Below, one piece after another: positions 54,012 through 63,012 of a stretch of DNA of 64,000 bases. This stretch comes from VRUE01 sp963753245. GTDB taxonomy: Bacteria > Actinomycetota > Thermoleophilia > Solirubrobacterales > 70-9. The notes beneath the pieces were generated by a model, which was given only the letters and a program-made list of their open reading frames with translations, searched no databases and was not told the DNA's origin. The DNA lies in contig CAVWBK010000008.1 of the NCBI GenBank assembly GCA_963753245.1, positions 100,252-164,251 on the forward strand. Direction: 5' to 3'. Position 1 is the first letter of the stretch. Each line of letters opens with the position of its first letter. The translations under genes and the position numbers were made by a program.

Positions 54012-55379
54012 ATGGCTGATTCCTTCGACCTGATTGTCATCGGCGGCGGGCCGGGTGGCTATGTGGCTGCGATCCGCGCGGCGCAGCTGGGCAAGAAGAC
54101 GGCGGTGATCGAGCGCGACAAGGCCGGCGGTCGCTGCCTCAACTATGCCTGCATCCCGGCCAAGACCGTGCTGCGCAGCGCCGAGATCTATGACCAGGCT
54201 CGCCGGGGCGCCGAGCTGGGCATCGTTGCCAAGGACATCTCGATCGACTGGGAGGCGCTCGGCAGGCGCCGCGCCGCGGTCTCGGAGTCGCTTTCGAGCG
54301 GAGTCAAGATGCTCTGGGACAAGAACAAGGTGGCGCTGATTGAGGGTGATGGGTCGCTGAGCGCCGAGGGCAACGTGAGGGTCGGCGAGGAGGTCTATGA
54401 GGCGGGTACGGTGATCCTCGCCACCGGCTCGGTGGCGCTGCCGATCCCCGGGGTCGAGTTCGGCGAGCGGGTGCTCGACACCTGGGGCGCCTGGTCGCTG
54501 CCCGAGCAGCCGAAGAGGGTCGCCGTGGTCGGCGCCGGCGCCTCGGGCGCCGAGATCGCCTCGGCCTACGGCCGCTTTGGAACCGAGGTGCTCCTGATCG
54601 AGATGCTCGACCAGATCCTGCCCGCCGAGGACAAGGACATGGCTCGCGTCGTCGAGCGGGCCTTCAAGAAGCAGAACATCACGATCTCAACCGGGACACC
54701 GGTCACCGATGTGAAGGCCGACAAGAGCTCGGTCAAGTTCAGCTACGGCGAGGACTCGGCGGAGGTCGACTACCTGCTGATCGCCGGCGGCCGCGCTGCC
54801 GACGTCGAGGGGCTGGGGCTGGAGGAGGCGGGGGTCAAGCTCGCCGAGAGCGGCAAGGTCGAGGTCGATCCCTACCAGCGCACCTCCAACCCAAAGGTCT
54901 ATGCGATCGGTGACCTGGTCAATGCCAAGGCGCTCGCCCACAAGGCCTCAGAGGAGGGCGTGGTCGCGGCCGAGCACGCCGCTGGCCTCGAGACCCACCC
55001 AGTCGCCCAGAACCTGGTCGCCGGCGCGACCTTCTGCCACCCCCAGGTCGCCAGCGTCGGCCTCACCGAGGCAGCGGCCACCGAGGCGGGGCTTGAGATC
55101 AAGGTCGGCAAGCAGAAACTCGGTGGGGTCGGTGGCGCGACCGTCTATGACGACAAAGACGGTCTGGTCAAGCTCGTCGTCGATGCCAAATATGGCGAGA
55201 TCATCGGTGCCCACATTGTCGGCAACCGCGCCTGCGACATGATCGCCGAGCTGGTCGCGACGATGGCACTTGAGGGCGGCTATCAGGAGCTGGCCCGGAT
55301 CGTCCATCCCCACCCGACGATCTCCGAGGCGATCCTCGACGCGGCGCGGGCGGTCGATGGCTGGGCCATCCACGCCTAG
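54012..55379 (+). CDS. lpd: dihydrolipoyl dehydrogenase (E3)
   Basis: A 455-residue flavoprotein that reoxidises dihydrolipoamide of 2-oxoacid dehydrogenases. FAD motif FDLIVIGGGPGGYVAAIRA, redox disulfide GGRCLNYACIPAKTVLRSAE, NAD motif RVAVVGAGASGAEIASAYG, NPKVYAIGDLVNAKALAHKA, and the C-terminal His-Glu pair in IVHPHPTISEAILDAAR. It stands before the E1/E2 genes, separated only by a DsbA-like gene that overlaps its end by 23 bases. Confidence 0.96.
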   Translation: MADSFDLIVIGGGPGGYVAAIRAAQLGKKTAVIERDKAGGRCLNYACIPAKTVLRSAEIYDQARRGAELGIVAKDISIDWEALGRRRAAVSESLSSGVKMLWDKNKVALIEGDGSLSAEGNVRVGEEVYEAGTVILATGSVALPIPGVEFGERVLDTWGAWSLPEQPKRVAVVGAGASGAEIASAYGRFGTEVLLIEMLDQILPAEDKDMARVVERAFKKQNITISTGTPVTDVKADKSSVKFSYGEDSAEVDYLLIAGGRAADVEGLGLEEAGVKLAESGKVEVDPYQRTSNPKVYAIGDLVNAKALAHKASEEGVVAAEHAAGLETHPVAQNLVAGATFCHPQVASVGLTEAAATEAGLEIKVGKQKLGGVGGATVYDDKDGLVKLVVDAKYGEIIGAHIVGNRACDMIAELVATMALEGGYQELARIVHPHPTISEAILDAARAVDGWAIHA

Positions 55380-55956
55380 GGCCACTTTTTACTTCGACCT
55401 CGGGTCGCCCTATGCCTACCTGAGCGCGGAGCGGATCAGCGCACTGTTCAGCGACGCCGAGCTCGGCCAGCCCGAGTGGCAGCCGATCCTGCTCGGTGGC
55501 CTCTTCAAACGCTTCGGCCGCGAGTCCTGGGCGCAGGGGCCCGGACGCGCGGAGGGCATCGCCGCGGTCGAGCGCCGCGCCGCCGCCTACGGCCTGCCGG
55601 CGCTGCGCTGGCCCGAACCCTGGCCTGCCAACACCCTGTTTGCGATGCGCGCCGCCAGCTTCGCCAAGCAGACCGGCCGCACCGTGTCCTTCTCGCTTGC
55701 CGCCTTCCGCCAGGCCTTTGCCGCCGGACGCGACCTCAGCGAGCCCGAGAATGTGATGATCGCCGCCGCCGCCTGCGAGCTGCACCCCAGGGCTCTGCTC
55801 AAGGCGACCGCGACCAGGGCGGTCAAGGAGGCGCTGCGCGAGGCGACCGAAGCGGCGGCCAGGCGCGGCGTGATCGGGGTGCCGACGCTGGTGGTCGGTG
55901 GAGAGCCCTTCTGGGGAGACGATCGGCTCGAGGAAGCGGTGCAGGCGGCGAGCTAA
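55357..55956 (+). CDS. DsbA/2-hydroxychromene-2-carboxylate isomerase-like thioredoxin-fold protein
   Basis: A 199-residue cytosolic protein: ATFYFDLGSPYAYLSAERI, QPILLGGLFKRFGRESWAQG, PWPANTLFAMRAASFAKQTG and a C-terminal thioredoxin half RRGVIGVPTLVVGGEPFWGD, DRLEEAVQAA. It lacks the CxxC of true disulfide oxidases, as in HCCA isomerases of the DSBA family (glutathione-type kappa class). Substrate unknown. ATG chosen inside lpd; its TAA is also part of the -10 box of the next gene. Confidence 0.8.
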   Translation: MAGPSTPRATFYFDLGSPYAYLSAERISALFSDAELGQPEWQPILLGGLFKRFGRESWAQGPGRAEGIAAVERRAAAYGLPALRWPEPWPANTLFAMRAASFAKQTGRTVSFSLAAFRQAFAAGRDLSEPENVMIAAAACELHPRALLKATATRAVKEALREATEAAARRGVIGVPTLVVGGEPFWGDDRLEEAVQAAS

Positions 55957-55959
55957 GGT
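55954..55959 (+). promoter_or_regulatory. candidate -10 box, E1-E2 operon
   Basis: TAAGGT, seven bases before the E1 alpha ATG; it overlaps the stop codon of the previous gene. Confidence 0.4.
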
Positions 55960-55966
55960 GGCTGGG

Positions 55967-57178
55967 ATGCCCGAGCTTCCCGATGCCGCCACCTGTTATG
56001 AGCTGCTGGCGCGGATGACGCTGATCCGCCGCTTTGAGGAGGAGGCCGGACGTCAGTACCAGCGCGCCAGGGCCGGTGGATTCCTGCACCTGGCGATCGG
56101 CGAGGAGGCGACGATCGTCGGCACCGCTTCGGTGATGGGCGCAACGGACTACCTGATCGGCACCTACCGCACCCACGGCCACGCGATCGCCCGTGGGACC
56201 GACCCCAAGCGGGTCATGGCCGAGCTCTTCGGGCGGGTCGACGGGACCAGCGGCGGGCGCGGTGGCTCGATGCACATCTTCGATCGCGAGCGGCGCTTCA
56301 TGGGCGGTTACGGGATCGTCGGGGGCAACCTGCCGATCGCCGCCGGCCTCGCCCTCTCGGCCGAGTACAAGGGCGAAGACGCGGTCACGGTCTGCATGTT
56401 TGGCGATGGCGCCTCAAACACTGGCAACTTCGGCGAGACGATGAACCTCGCCGCGCTGTGGAAGCTGCCGGTCCTCTTCCTGGTTGAGAACAACCTCTAC
56501 GGGATGGGCACCTCGATCGAGCGCCACTCGGCGCAGACCGATCTCTCCAAGAAGGCTGAGGGCTACGGGATCCCCGGTCGGCGGATCGATGGGATGGACG
56601 TGCTGGCCGTGCGCGAGGCGGTCCTCGAGGGGACGCGGCTCGCCCGCGAGGAGCGCCGCCCGACCCTGATCGAGGCCTTCACCTACCGCTACCGCGGCCA
56701 CTCGGCGGCCGACCCGGAGGTCTACCGCGAGCGCGAGGAGGTCGATGAGTGGCGCGAGAAAGACCCGATCGAGACCTTCGCCCGTCGCTGCACCGAGGAG
56801 GGGCGCCTCGGTGAGCGCGAGCTGGGCGAGGTTCGTGAGAAGGCCGAGGAGGTCGTGCTCGCCGCGGTTCAGTTCGCCGAAGCCTCACCCGAACCGGCGC
56901 TCGAGAGCCTCTATGAGAACCTCTACGTGCTCGAGGGTGCGAGCGGCTGGTATGCGCTCGATGAGCGCAGTCCCGAGCCCCATCGCGGTGAGCATGAGGA
57001 GCGGGAGATGCCCGAAGCCGCCCGCGAACTGGCCGAGGCGGGCGCCGCCTACGCCGGCCAGCCGGTCGCGCCACGGCCCAATCCGGCAGAGGAGGGCGAC
57101 GCCCAGCTCGGGGTCGAGCCCGAGGTTGCCGGCGAGGTCGAAGACCGCGACGTGGAAGAGAAGGGGGTCGAGGGCTGA
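55967..57178 (+). CDS. pdhA: 2-oxoacid (pyruvate) dehydrogenase E1 alpha subunit with acidic C-terminal extension
   Basis: A 403-residue TPP-dependent subunit. Residues 1-325 form the usual domain: ARMTLIRRFEEEAGRQYQ, GFLHLAIGEEATIVG, TYRTHGHAIARGTDP, GGRGGSMHIFDRERRFMGGY, and TPP motif GDGASNTGNFGETMNLAALW with VLFLVENN. The last 70-80 residues are an extension rich in Glu, Ala and Pro (EHEEREMPEAARELAEAGAA, EPEVAGEVEDRDVEEKGVEG) with no obvious fold. It overlaps the beta subunit by TGATG. Pyruvate is the likely substrate, though branched-chain or acetoin dehydrogenase E1 cannot be excluded. Confidence 0.92.
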   Translation: MPELPDAATCYELLARMTLIRRFEEEAGRQYQRARAGGFLHLAIGEEATIVGTASVMGATDYLIGTYRTHGHAIARGTDPKRVMAELFGRVDGTSGGRGGSMHIFDRERRFMGGYGIVGGNLPIAAGLALSAEYKGEDAVTVCMFGDGASNTGNFGETMNLAALWKLPVLFLVENNLYGMGTSIERHSAQTDLSKKAEGYGIPGRRIDGMDVLAVREAVLEGTRLAREERRPTLIEAFTYRYRGHSAADPEVYREREEVDEWREKDPIETFARRCTEEGRLGERELGEVREKAEEVVLAAVQFAEASPEPALESLYENLYVLEGASGWYALDERSPEPHRGEHEEREMPEAARELAEAGAAYAGQPVAPRPNPAEEGDAQLGVEPEVAGEVEDRDVEEKGVEG

Positions 57179-58167
57179 TGGGCACCCTGCGGATGCGCGA
57201 AGCGCTGCGCGACGCGATGGCGGAGGAGATGCGCCGCGATGAGGGAGTCCTGGTGATCGGCGAGGACGTCGGTGTCTTCCAGGGGGCATTCAAGGTCACC
57301 GAAGGACTGCTCGAGGAGTTCGGCGAGCGACGGGTGCGCGATACGCCGATCTCTGAGAACACGATGGTCGGCATGGGGGTGGGCGCGGCGATCGGCGGGC
57401 TGCGACCGATTGTCGAGCTGATGACGGTCAACTTCTCGCTGCTGGCCCTCGACCAGATCGTCAACCACGCGGCCGCGATCCCCTACATGTTCAACGGCCA
57501 GGCACGGGTGCCGATCGTGATCCGCATGCCAGGCGGCGGTGGCCACCAGCTCGGCCCAACCCACTCACACAGCTTCGAGGCGCTCTACCTGCAGGTCCCC
57601 GGGCTGCTGGTTGCCTGTCCCTCGACTCCAGCCGACGGCAAGGCGCTGCTGAAGGCGGCGATCCGTGACGATAACCCGGTTGTCTTCATCGAGCACGAGA
57701 GCCTCTATGGAGCCCGCGGCGAGGTTGGCGAGGACGCCGAGACGCTGCTGAGCTTCGGCCAGGCCGCGGTGCGCCGCGAGGGCGCCGACCTGACGATCAT
57801 CGGCATTCTCAAGATGGCTCACGTCGCCGCGGACGCGGCCCGCACCCTCGCCCACGAGCATGGGGTCGAGGCGGAGGTGATCGACCCCCGCACACTGCGA
57901 CCGCTTGACCTCGACACGATCCTCGAGTCGGTGCGGAAGACCAATCGCGCGGTGATCGTCGAGGAGGGCTGGCCGCACGGCGGAGTCGGCGCCAACCTTG
58001 CGACGCTGATCACCGAGCAGGCCTTCGACCACCTCGACGCCCCGATCCAGCGGGTGACCGGGGCCGACGTGCCGATGCCCTACTCCAAACGGCTCGAGCA
58101 GGCGGCGATCCCCCACGAGGAGAACGTTGTGCAGGCCGCGCTCGCAACTCTGAAGGGCTCGATCTGA
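57178..58167 (+). CDS. pdhB: 2-oxoacid (pyruvate) dehydrogenase E1 beta subunit
   Basis: A 329-residue partner of the alpha subunit. Motifs: MREALRDAMAEEMRRDEGVL, VIGEDVGVFQGAFKVTEGLL, RVRDTPISENTMVGMGVGAA, FNGQARVPIVIRMPGGGGHQ, THSHSFEALYLQVPGLLVAC and EAEVIDPRTLRPLDLDTIL. Overlaps both neighbours (TGATG joins). Forms the heterotetrameric E1 with the alpha subunit. Confidence 0.95.
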   Translation: MGTLRMREALRDAMAEEMRRDEGVLVIGEDVGVFQGAFKVTEGLLEEFGERRVRDTPISENTMVGMGVGAAIGGLRPIVELMTVNFSLLALDQIVNHAAAIPYMFNGQARVPIVIRMPGGGGHQLGPTHSHSFEALYLQVPGLLVACPSTPADGKALLKAAIRDDNPVVFIEHESLYGARGEVGEDAETLLSFGQAAVRREGADLTIIGILKMAHVAADAARTLAHEHGVEAEVIDPRTLRPLDLDTILESVRKTNRAVIVEEGWPHGGVGANLATLITEQAFDHLDAPIQRVTGADVPMPYSKRLEQAAIPHEENVVQAALATLKGSI

Positions 58168-59429
58168 TGGCCGAGGTGGTCATGCCGCGGCTCTCGGACT
58201 CGATGGAGGAGGGGACGATTCTGCAGTGGCTAAAGCAGGTCGGAGACGCGGTTTCGATCGGCGAAGAGCTGGTCGAGATCGAGACCGACAAGGCCAACAT
58301 GGCCTACGAGTCAGACCTGGCTGGAACCCTGACCGAGATCCTCGCCAAGGCGGGTGAGACCCATCCGATCGGGACGCCGATCGCGGTGATCGGAGACGGG
58401 GACCCTGAGCGAGCCCAGCGCCCGAGCGCGGTGGGTCTCCCGGCTGCGCGGCAGGCGGCCTCCCCCCCAAGCCGGCCCGAGGCCCCCGATGCGGGGATCG
58501 ATTCCCGCCCAGGGGCCGAACCCGCCGCTGCTGGGACCGGCGCTGAGCGACTGCGGGCCTCGCCGCTTGCCAAGCGGATCGCGAAGGAGCGGGGGATCGA
58601 TTTGAGCCTCGTCTCGGGCTCAGGTCCGGCGGGGAGGATTGTCAAGGCAGATGTGGACCGGGCGGCTGCTGGTGAGGATGGCGGCGCTCGGCCCCCCGGC
58701 CCGCCACCCCAAGCTGAGGCGCCGGTGCAGACCGCGAAGGGCACGGTCCGCGTCGAGCAGCCCTCCAAGCTGCAGGCCACGGTCGCCCGTCGCATGGCCG
58801 AGTCCAAGGCGACGGCGCCGCACTTTTACCTCGAGGCCGAGGTCGACATGAGTCGCGCGGTTGAGGCGCGCGGAAAGGTCAAGGAGCTTGCCGCCGAGGG
58901 CCTCAACGTCCCCTCCTTTAACGACATGGTCGTTAAAGCCGTGGCCCTGGCCCTGCGCGAGCATCCGCGCGCCAACGGCGCCTACCGCGACGGGCGCTTT
59001 GAGCTCTACTCGCGGGTCAATGTCGGGATCGCGGTCGCCGCCCGCGATGCGCTCGTCGTGCCGACCCTATTTGACGCCGACCGCAAGGGGCTCTGGCAGA
59101 TCGGCACCGAGTCGCGGGAGCTCTCGCGGCGGGTACGCGAGGGCACCATAACCCCGCCCGAGCTCTCCGCTGCGACCTTCACGGTCTCCAACCTTGGGAT
59201 GTTCGGGATCGACCGCTTCGCCGCGGTGATCAACCCTCCGCAGGCGGCGATCCTCGCCGTCGGCGCGATCCGCGAGCGGCCCGTGGTCCGTGAGGGCGAG
59301 CTGCGCAGCGCCCACCTGATGGCCGTCAACCTCGCCTGCGATCACCGCATCCTCTACGGCGCGCAGGGCGCCGAGTTCCTCGCCCGTATCCGCGAGTTGC
59401 TCGAGGAGCCGTTCTCGCTGGCGCTCTAG
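58167..59429 (+). CDS. pdhC: dihydrolipoamide acyltransferase (E2), HRxxDG motif altered
   Basis: A 420-residue E2. Lipoyl domain residues 1-78 with the modified Lys in EIETDKANMAYESDLAG; Pro/Ala linker; peripheral subunit-binding domain ASPLAKRIAKERGIDLSLVS; then a CAT-like catalytic domain (ARRMAESKATAPHFYLEAEV, SFNDMVVKAVALALREHPRA, TFTVSNLGMFGIDRFAAVIN). The end motif reads CDHRILYGAQGAEFLARI, with Tyr where the catalytic Asp of HRxxDG is usual. It ends overlapping the convergent membrane-protein gene by 4 bases. lipB/lipA downstream supply its lipoate. Confidence 0.92.
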   Translation: MAEVVMPRLSDSMEEGTILQWLKQVGDAVSIGEELVEIETDKANMAYESDLAGTLTEILAKAGETHPIGTPIAVIGDGDPERAQRPSAVGLPAARQAASPPSRPEAPDAGIDSRPGAEPAAAGTGAERLRASPLAKRIAKERGIDLSLVSGSGPAGRIVKADVDRAAAGEDGGARPPGPPPQAEAPVQTAKGTVRVEQPSKLQATVARRMAESKATAPHFYLEAEVDMSRAVEARGKVKELAAEGLNVPSFNDMVVKAVALALREHPRANGAYRDGRFELYSRVNVGIAVAARDALVVPTLFDADRKGLWQIGTESRELSRRVREGTITPPELSAATFTVSNLGMFGIDRFAAVINPPQAAILAVGAIRERPVVREGELRSAHLMAVNLACDHRILYGAQGAEFLARIRELLEEPFSLAL

Positions 59430-61051
59430 TCGGGCCGTTCTGAGCAGACCCGGTGGCGACCGAGCAGGGCGCCGGCGCTGAGATCGGTACCGACGCGAAA
59501 GACGCCGGCGCGCTTGGCTTCGAACATCGTCCAGGGACCGCGCCCGCGCAGGCAGGCCGTGCCGCTTGAGACCGTCCAGTAGCGATTGAAGTGAATGCGT
59601 AGGAGGAAGTCGCCGGCGCGTGGAGTGTGAAGCTGGAACCAATCCGCCCCGATCGAGGTGAGACGCGCCGGGGGCTGGACCAGGCCGACCGCGCCGCGGA
59701 CGGCGAACAGTCGCCAGTCGCTGTTGCTCCAGACCGGCTTCAGAAAGCCCAGGCCGCCGCTGATCAGGGTCGCCTCGCGGCGAGCGATGTAGTCAAACGT
59801 CGTGTGCCTGGGCAGGGCCACGTAGCTGACCCCGCGCGCCGCCAGCCAGCTGCGATAGGCGGCGGGGGTCAGCCCGGAGCGAAAGAATTCGAGTTCCTCG
59901 GATTCGAGCTGGCGCTCCCATCCGCGGGCCAGGAGGAACTTCTGACCCATGTAATAGACCTCCCAGCGATCCTCGGTCGGCGGGATCTCGATGCGCACCG
60001 GGGCACCCGCGGTGCGCCGGCGCAGGGTCGAGATCAAGGGCAGGTAGAAGCTGCGCTGGGCGGCGGGATCGGTGATCGCCTGGGAGACGTCGCGCACCGC
60101 GGCCTGCCACTGCCAGTAGAGGAGCGGCACCGCGCAGAGGAGCAGTAGCGCCCGCCGCCGGGGTCCGCCGAGGCCGAGGGCCAGAACCGGCGCCGCCGCC
60201 AGATTGCTGAGGCGAACGACGTTGCCCCCCATCGCGTTGGGCAGCGCGTAGACGAGGAGCACCGCGGCGCCATAGAGGAGGGCGCCGCGGCGCAAGAGGC
60301 GTTCCCCCGGCGGCAGGGCGATGAACACAAAGAGGGTGACGGCGAGGGTGCCGAGCAGGCTGGAGAGGTCAAAGGGCTCGGGACCGTTGGTCGGGAAAGC
60401 GAGCGTCATCGAGGCGATCGGCAGCGCCGCGGCGAGCGCCAGGATCGCCCCCCGCCGGCGCTCGTTGACCAGCGCCAGCATCAGGCCGATCAAAAGCAAG
60501 AAGAATCCGGCCACCGGACTCGCGAAGGAGGTGGCGGCGGCCAGGGGCACGGCGAGCAGCGGCCGTTCGCTGTCGAGGACGACCAGTGCGGCGAGGCCGA
60601 TGGCGACCCCGAGGGCGAAGGTCAGCCGGCCGCTGAGCAGGGTCGCGACGATCCCCGAGCTGAACCACAGAGTCGCCCATTGCGCGCGCGCCAGGTAGTG
60701 CCGGCGGGCGAGAATCGCGAAGAGTCCGGTCGCGACGATCGCCGCCAGCCCGCCGGCCGCGGTGGCGCCGAGCGCGGCCCCCAGCGGCGGGAAGAGCACG
60801 CTGTAGCCGAGCAGGTATTGGCCCCCGTACCAGTAGTTATTCCAGGCCAGAAAACCGTTGGAGGCAAATAGTTGGCAGCGGAAGAGCTGCTCGGCGAGGT
60901 CAACGCTGGGGGGGCGGATCACCATGTAGGCGATCGCCGCGGCGAGCACGGGCAACAGCATGCCGAGCCACGAGAGCAGGGCGGTGTATGGGTGTCTCCA
61001 GCGAGCGACTGGCATCGGGGGGGCGCCGCGGGAAGAATAGTCGCGCGTCAT
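59426..61051 (-). CDS. large polytopic membrane protein, GT-C-like layout
   Basis: A 541-residue protein with about ten hydrophobic helices in residues 25-330 and a large soluble C-terminal domain. The first extracytoplasmic loop PPSVDLAEQLFRCQLFASNG, WNNYWYGGQYLLGYSVLFPP resembles GT-C glycosyltransferases or their relatives. C-terminal strands (PVRIEIPPTEDRWEVYYMGQ, RHTTFDYIARREATLISGG) may bind a substrate. No family name can be given safely. A TATAGA box ends 7 bases before the ATG and shares its region with the lipB promoter. Confidence 0.65.
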   Translation of the reverse strand: MTRDYSSRGAPPMPVARWRHPYTALLSWLGMLLPVLAAAIAYMVIRPPSVDLAEQLFRCQLFASNGFLAWNNYWYGGQYLLGYSVLFPPLGAALGATAAGGLAAIVATGLFAILARRHYLARAQWATLWFSSGIVATLLSGRLTFALGVAIGLAALVVLDSERPLLAVPLAAATSFASPVAGFFLLLIGLMLALVNERRRGAILALAAALPIASMTLAFPTNGPEPFDLSSLLGTLAVTLFVFIALPPGERLLRRGALLYGAAVLLVYALPNAMGGNVVRLSNLAAAPVLALGLGGPRRRALLLLCAVPLLYWQWQAAVRDVSQAITDPAAQRSFYLPLISTLRRRTAGAPVRIEIPPTEDRWEVYYMGQKFLLARGWERQLESEELEFFRSGLTPAAYRSWLAARGVSYVALPRHTTFDYIARREATLISGGLGFLKPVWSNSDWRLFAVRGAVGLVQPPARLTSIGADWFQLHTPRAGDFLLRIHFNRYWTVSSGTACLRGRGPWTMFEAKRAGVFRVGTDLSAGALLGRHRVCSERPD

Positions 61052-61058
61052 GCAACGA

Positions 61059-61064
61059 TCTATA
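61059..61064 (-). promoter_or_regulatory. candidate -10 box, membrane protein (divergent from lipB)
   Basis: TATAGA on the minus strand, 7 bases before the ATG. The plus-strand text TATAAA at 61061-61066 could be the -10 for lipB. Confidence 0.4.
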
Positions 61065-61086
61065 AATCGGCGAGCAGATCCTGATA

Positions 61087-61815
61087 GTGCGTTGCGGCAC
61101 GTTGCCCTACGAACGGGCGCGCGCCGCCCAGAGCCGCCTCGAGGCAGCGCGCCAAAAGGGGGCGATCCCCGATGTGCTGATCCTGCTCGAGCACCCGCCG
61201 GTCTACACGCGCGGGCGGCGCTCTGGGCCCGAGGAGCTGCCGATGGGCAGCCGCTGGTATGAGATGCAGGGGATCGAGATCCACGACACCGATCGCGGCG
61301 GGCGAGTCACCTACCATGGCCCCGGCCAACTGGTCGCCTACCCGATCGTCTCCCTCGCTCCCTACGGAGACGATGTCCATGCCTATGTGCGCGGTCTCGA
61401 GCGAGTGGCGATCGAGGCATTGGCTGAGCATGGCGTCGCGGCGGGGACGATCGAGGGCCTGACCGGCGTCTGGACCGAGCCGGCTGCAAACGGGCGGCTC
61501 GGCGCGGCAGAAGGCCCACAGCGAGGAGCGTGCAAGATCGGTTCGATCGGCGTCCACGTCAGCCGCGGGGTCACCACCCACGGCTTGGCGATCAATGTCA
61601 GCAACGATCTGCAGCCCTTCGAGTGGATCGTGCCCTGCGGGATCGAGGACTGCCGGGTGACCTCGTTGAGCCGCGAGCTCGGCGCCGAGCAGAGTCTTGA
61701 GAGCTTCGCCGAGACACTCGCCGCTCGCTTCGCCGCGGTCTTCAAGCGCCAACCGGTCGCGACCGAGCCAGCCGAGCTGGGCCTGGGGGCGGCTAGTCTC
61801 GAGATCGCAAGATGA
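61087..61815 (+). CDS. lipB: octanoyl-(acyl-carrier-protein)-protein N-octanoyltransferase
   Basis: A 242-residue transferase moving octanoyl groups from ACP to lipoyl domains. Motifs: VLILLEHPPVYTRGRRSGPE, DTDRGGRVTYHGPGQLVAYP, the catalytic Lys in ACKIGSIGVHVSRGVTTHGL and the Cys in FEWIVPCGIEDCRVTSLSRE. GTG start; no ribosome binding site is clear. Overlaps lipA by ATGA. Together they lipoylate the E2 gene product just upstream. Confidence 0.95.
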   Translation: MRCGTLPYERARAAQSRLEAARQKGAIPDVLILLEHPPVYTRGRRSGPEELPMGSRWYEMQGIEIHDTDRGGRVTYHGPGQLVAYPIVSLAPYGDDVHAYVRGLERVAIEALAEHGVAAGTIEGLTGVWTEPAANGRLGAAEGPQRGACKIGSIGVHVSRGVTTHGLAINVSNDLQPFEWIVPCGIEDCRVTSLSRELGAEQSLESFAETLAARFAAVFKRQPVATEPAELGLGAASLEIAR

Positions 61816-62774
61816 CCGAGACCAGCGAGCGCATCCACGTAACCCGCTCGCGCGCAAAGCCCGGCGGGACCTCGCCCGGCGGCGAGGGCGACATCCCCTT
61901 CAAACGCACCCGCAAGCCGCCCTGGCTCAAGGTGCCCGCACCGGGAGGCCCCAACTACCGTCGCCTCAAGGCGACGATCGCCGCCGACAATCTGCACACG
62001 GTCTGCGAGGAGGCCAACTGCCCCAACGTCGGTGAGTGCTGGGAGCGGGGAACCGCGACCTTCATGATCCTCGGCGACGTCTGCACGAGGCGCTGCGGCT
62101 TTTGCAACGTGAAGACTGGCGTGCCGAGTTGGAACGACCCGCTCGAGCCGCTGCGCGTCGCCAACCAGGTCAGGCGGATGGGCCTGCGCCATGCGGTGGT
62201 CACCTCGGTTGACCGCGACGACCTCCCTGACTATGGGGCAAGTGCCTTTGTCGGCGTGATCCGCTCGATCCGCCGCCAGGCGCCGGGCTGCAAGGTCGAG
62301 GTCCTCACCCCCGACTTTCGCGGCCAGGAGATGCCCCTCGCCCGGGTGATCGCTGAGCGCCCCGATGTCTTCAACCACAACGTGGAGACGGTGCCGCGGC
62401 TTTACCCAATGGCACGGCGCGGCTCACGATTCTCCCGCTCAGCGCGGGTGCTGCGAGTAGCGAAGGAGATCGGCGGTCAGGAGGTGATCACCAAGTCCGG
62501 GTTGATGGTCGGACTCGGTGAGTCCTTCGAGGAGATGATCGAGGCCTTTGGGATCCTGCGCGAGCACCGGGTCCAGGTTCTCACCGTCGGCCAGTACCTG
62601 CGCCCGACAGTGAATCATCTGCCGGTCGTGCGCTACTGGCATCCGGAGGAGTTCGAGGCACTCGAGAAGGCCGCCTATGAGCTCGGCTTCGAGTCGGTCG
62701 CCTGCGGGCCATTGGTGCGCTCCAGCTACCACGCCGATCAGAATCTGCCGGAGTCAGCGCTCGCCGGGGGCTGA
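61812..62774 (+). CDS. lipA: lipoyl synthase
   Basis: A 320-residue radical SAM enzyme inserting two sulfurs into octanoyl groups. Auxiliary-cluster Cys: TVCEEANCPNVGECWERGTA; radical SAM Cys: GDVCTRRCGFCNVKTG; then TSVDRDDLPDYGASAFVGVI, VFNHNVETVPRLYPMARRGS, KSGLMVGLGESFEEMIEAFG, VGQYLRPTVNHLPVVRYWHP and the C-terminal RSSYHADQ with the serine ligand. It is the last gene of the lipB-lipA pair. Confidence 0.97.
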   Translation: MTETSERIHVTRSRAKPGGTSPGGEGDIPFKRTRKPPWLKVPAPGGPNYRRLKATIAADNLHTVCEEANCPNVGECWERGTATFMILGDVCTRRCGFCNVKTGVPSWNDPLEPLRVANQVRRMGLRHAVVTSVDRDDLPDYGASAFVGVIRSIRRQAPGCKVEVLTPDFRGQEMPLARVIAERPDVFNHNVETVPRLYPMARRGSRFSRSARVLRVAKEIGGQEVITKSGLMVGLGESFEEMIEAFGILREHRVQVLTVGQYLRPTVNHLPVVRYWHPEEFEALEKAAYELGFESVACGPLVRSSYHADQNLPESALAGG

Positions 62775-62937
62775 GCTCGTGAGCCTCGCGAATGCGCGGG
62801 CGAGTGCCTAGGAGAACTCGATGCGCTCGGGGTTGGCCGGGCAAGCGACATCGATCCCTCCTCCAGCCTCGATCCGGCCCAGCTGCTCCAAGTGCGGCCG
62901 GGCGCGCACGGGCGCGACCTCGGCGAGCCGGCGATGA

Positions 62938-63010
62938 TGGAGCCAGCCGGGATCGAACCGGCGACCTCCTGCTTGCAAAGCAGGCGCTCTGCCAACTGAG
63001 CTATGGCCCC
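62938..63010 (-). tRNA. tRNA-Ala(TGC)
   Basis: 73 nt on the minus strand. Acceptor GGGGCCA/TGGCTCC, D arm GCTC/GAGC, anticodon stem CCTGC/GCAGG with loop TTTGCAA (anticodon TGC), T arm GCCGG-TTCGATC-CCGGC, discriminator A. CCA is not encoded. TAGACT lies 9 bases upstream inside a palindrome. Confidence 0.96.
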
Positions 63011-63012
63011 GT

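Noticed and set aside
62738..62995. Open frame running through tRNA-Ala
   Set aside because: It includes the tRNA sequence, a common false protein call.
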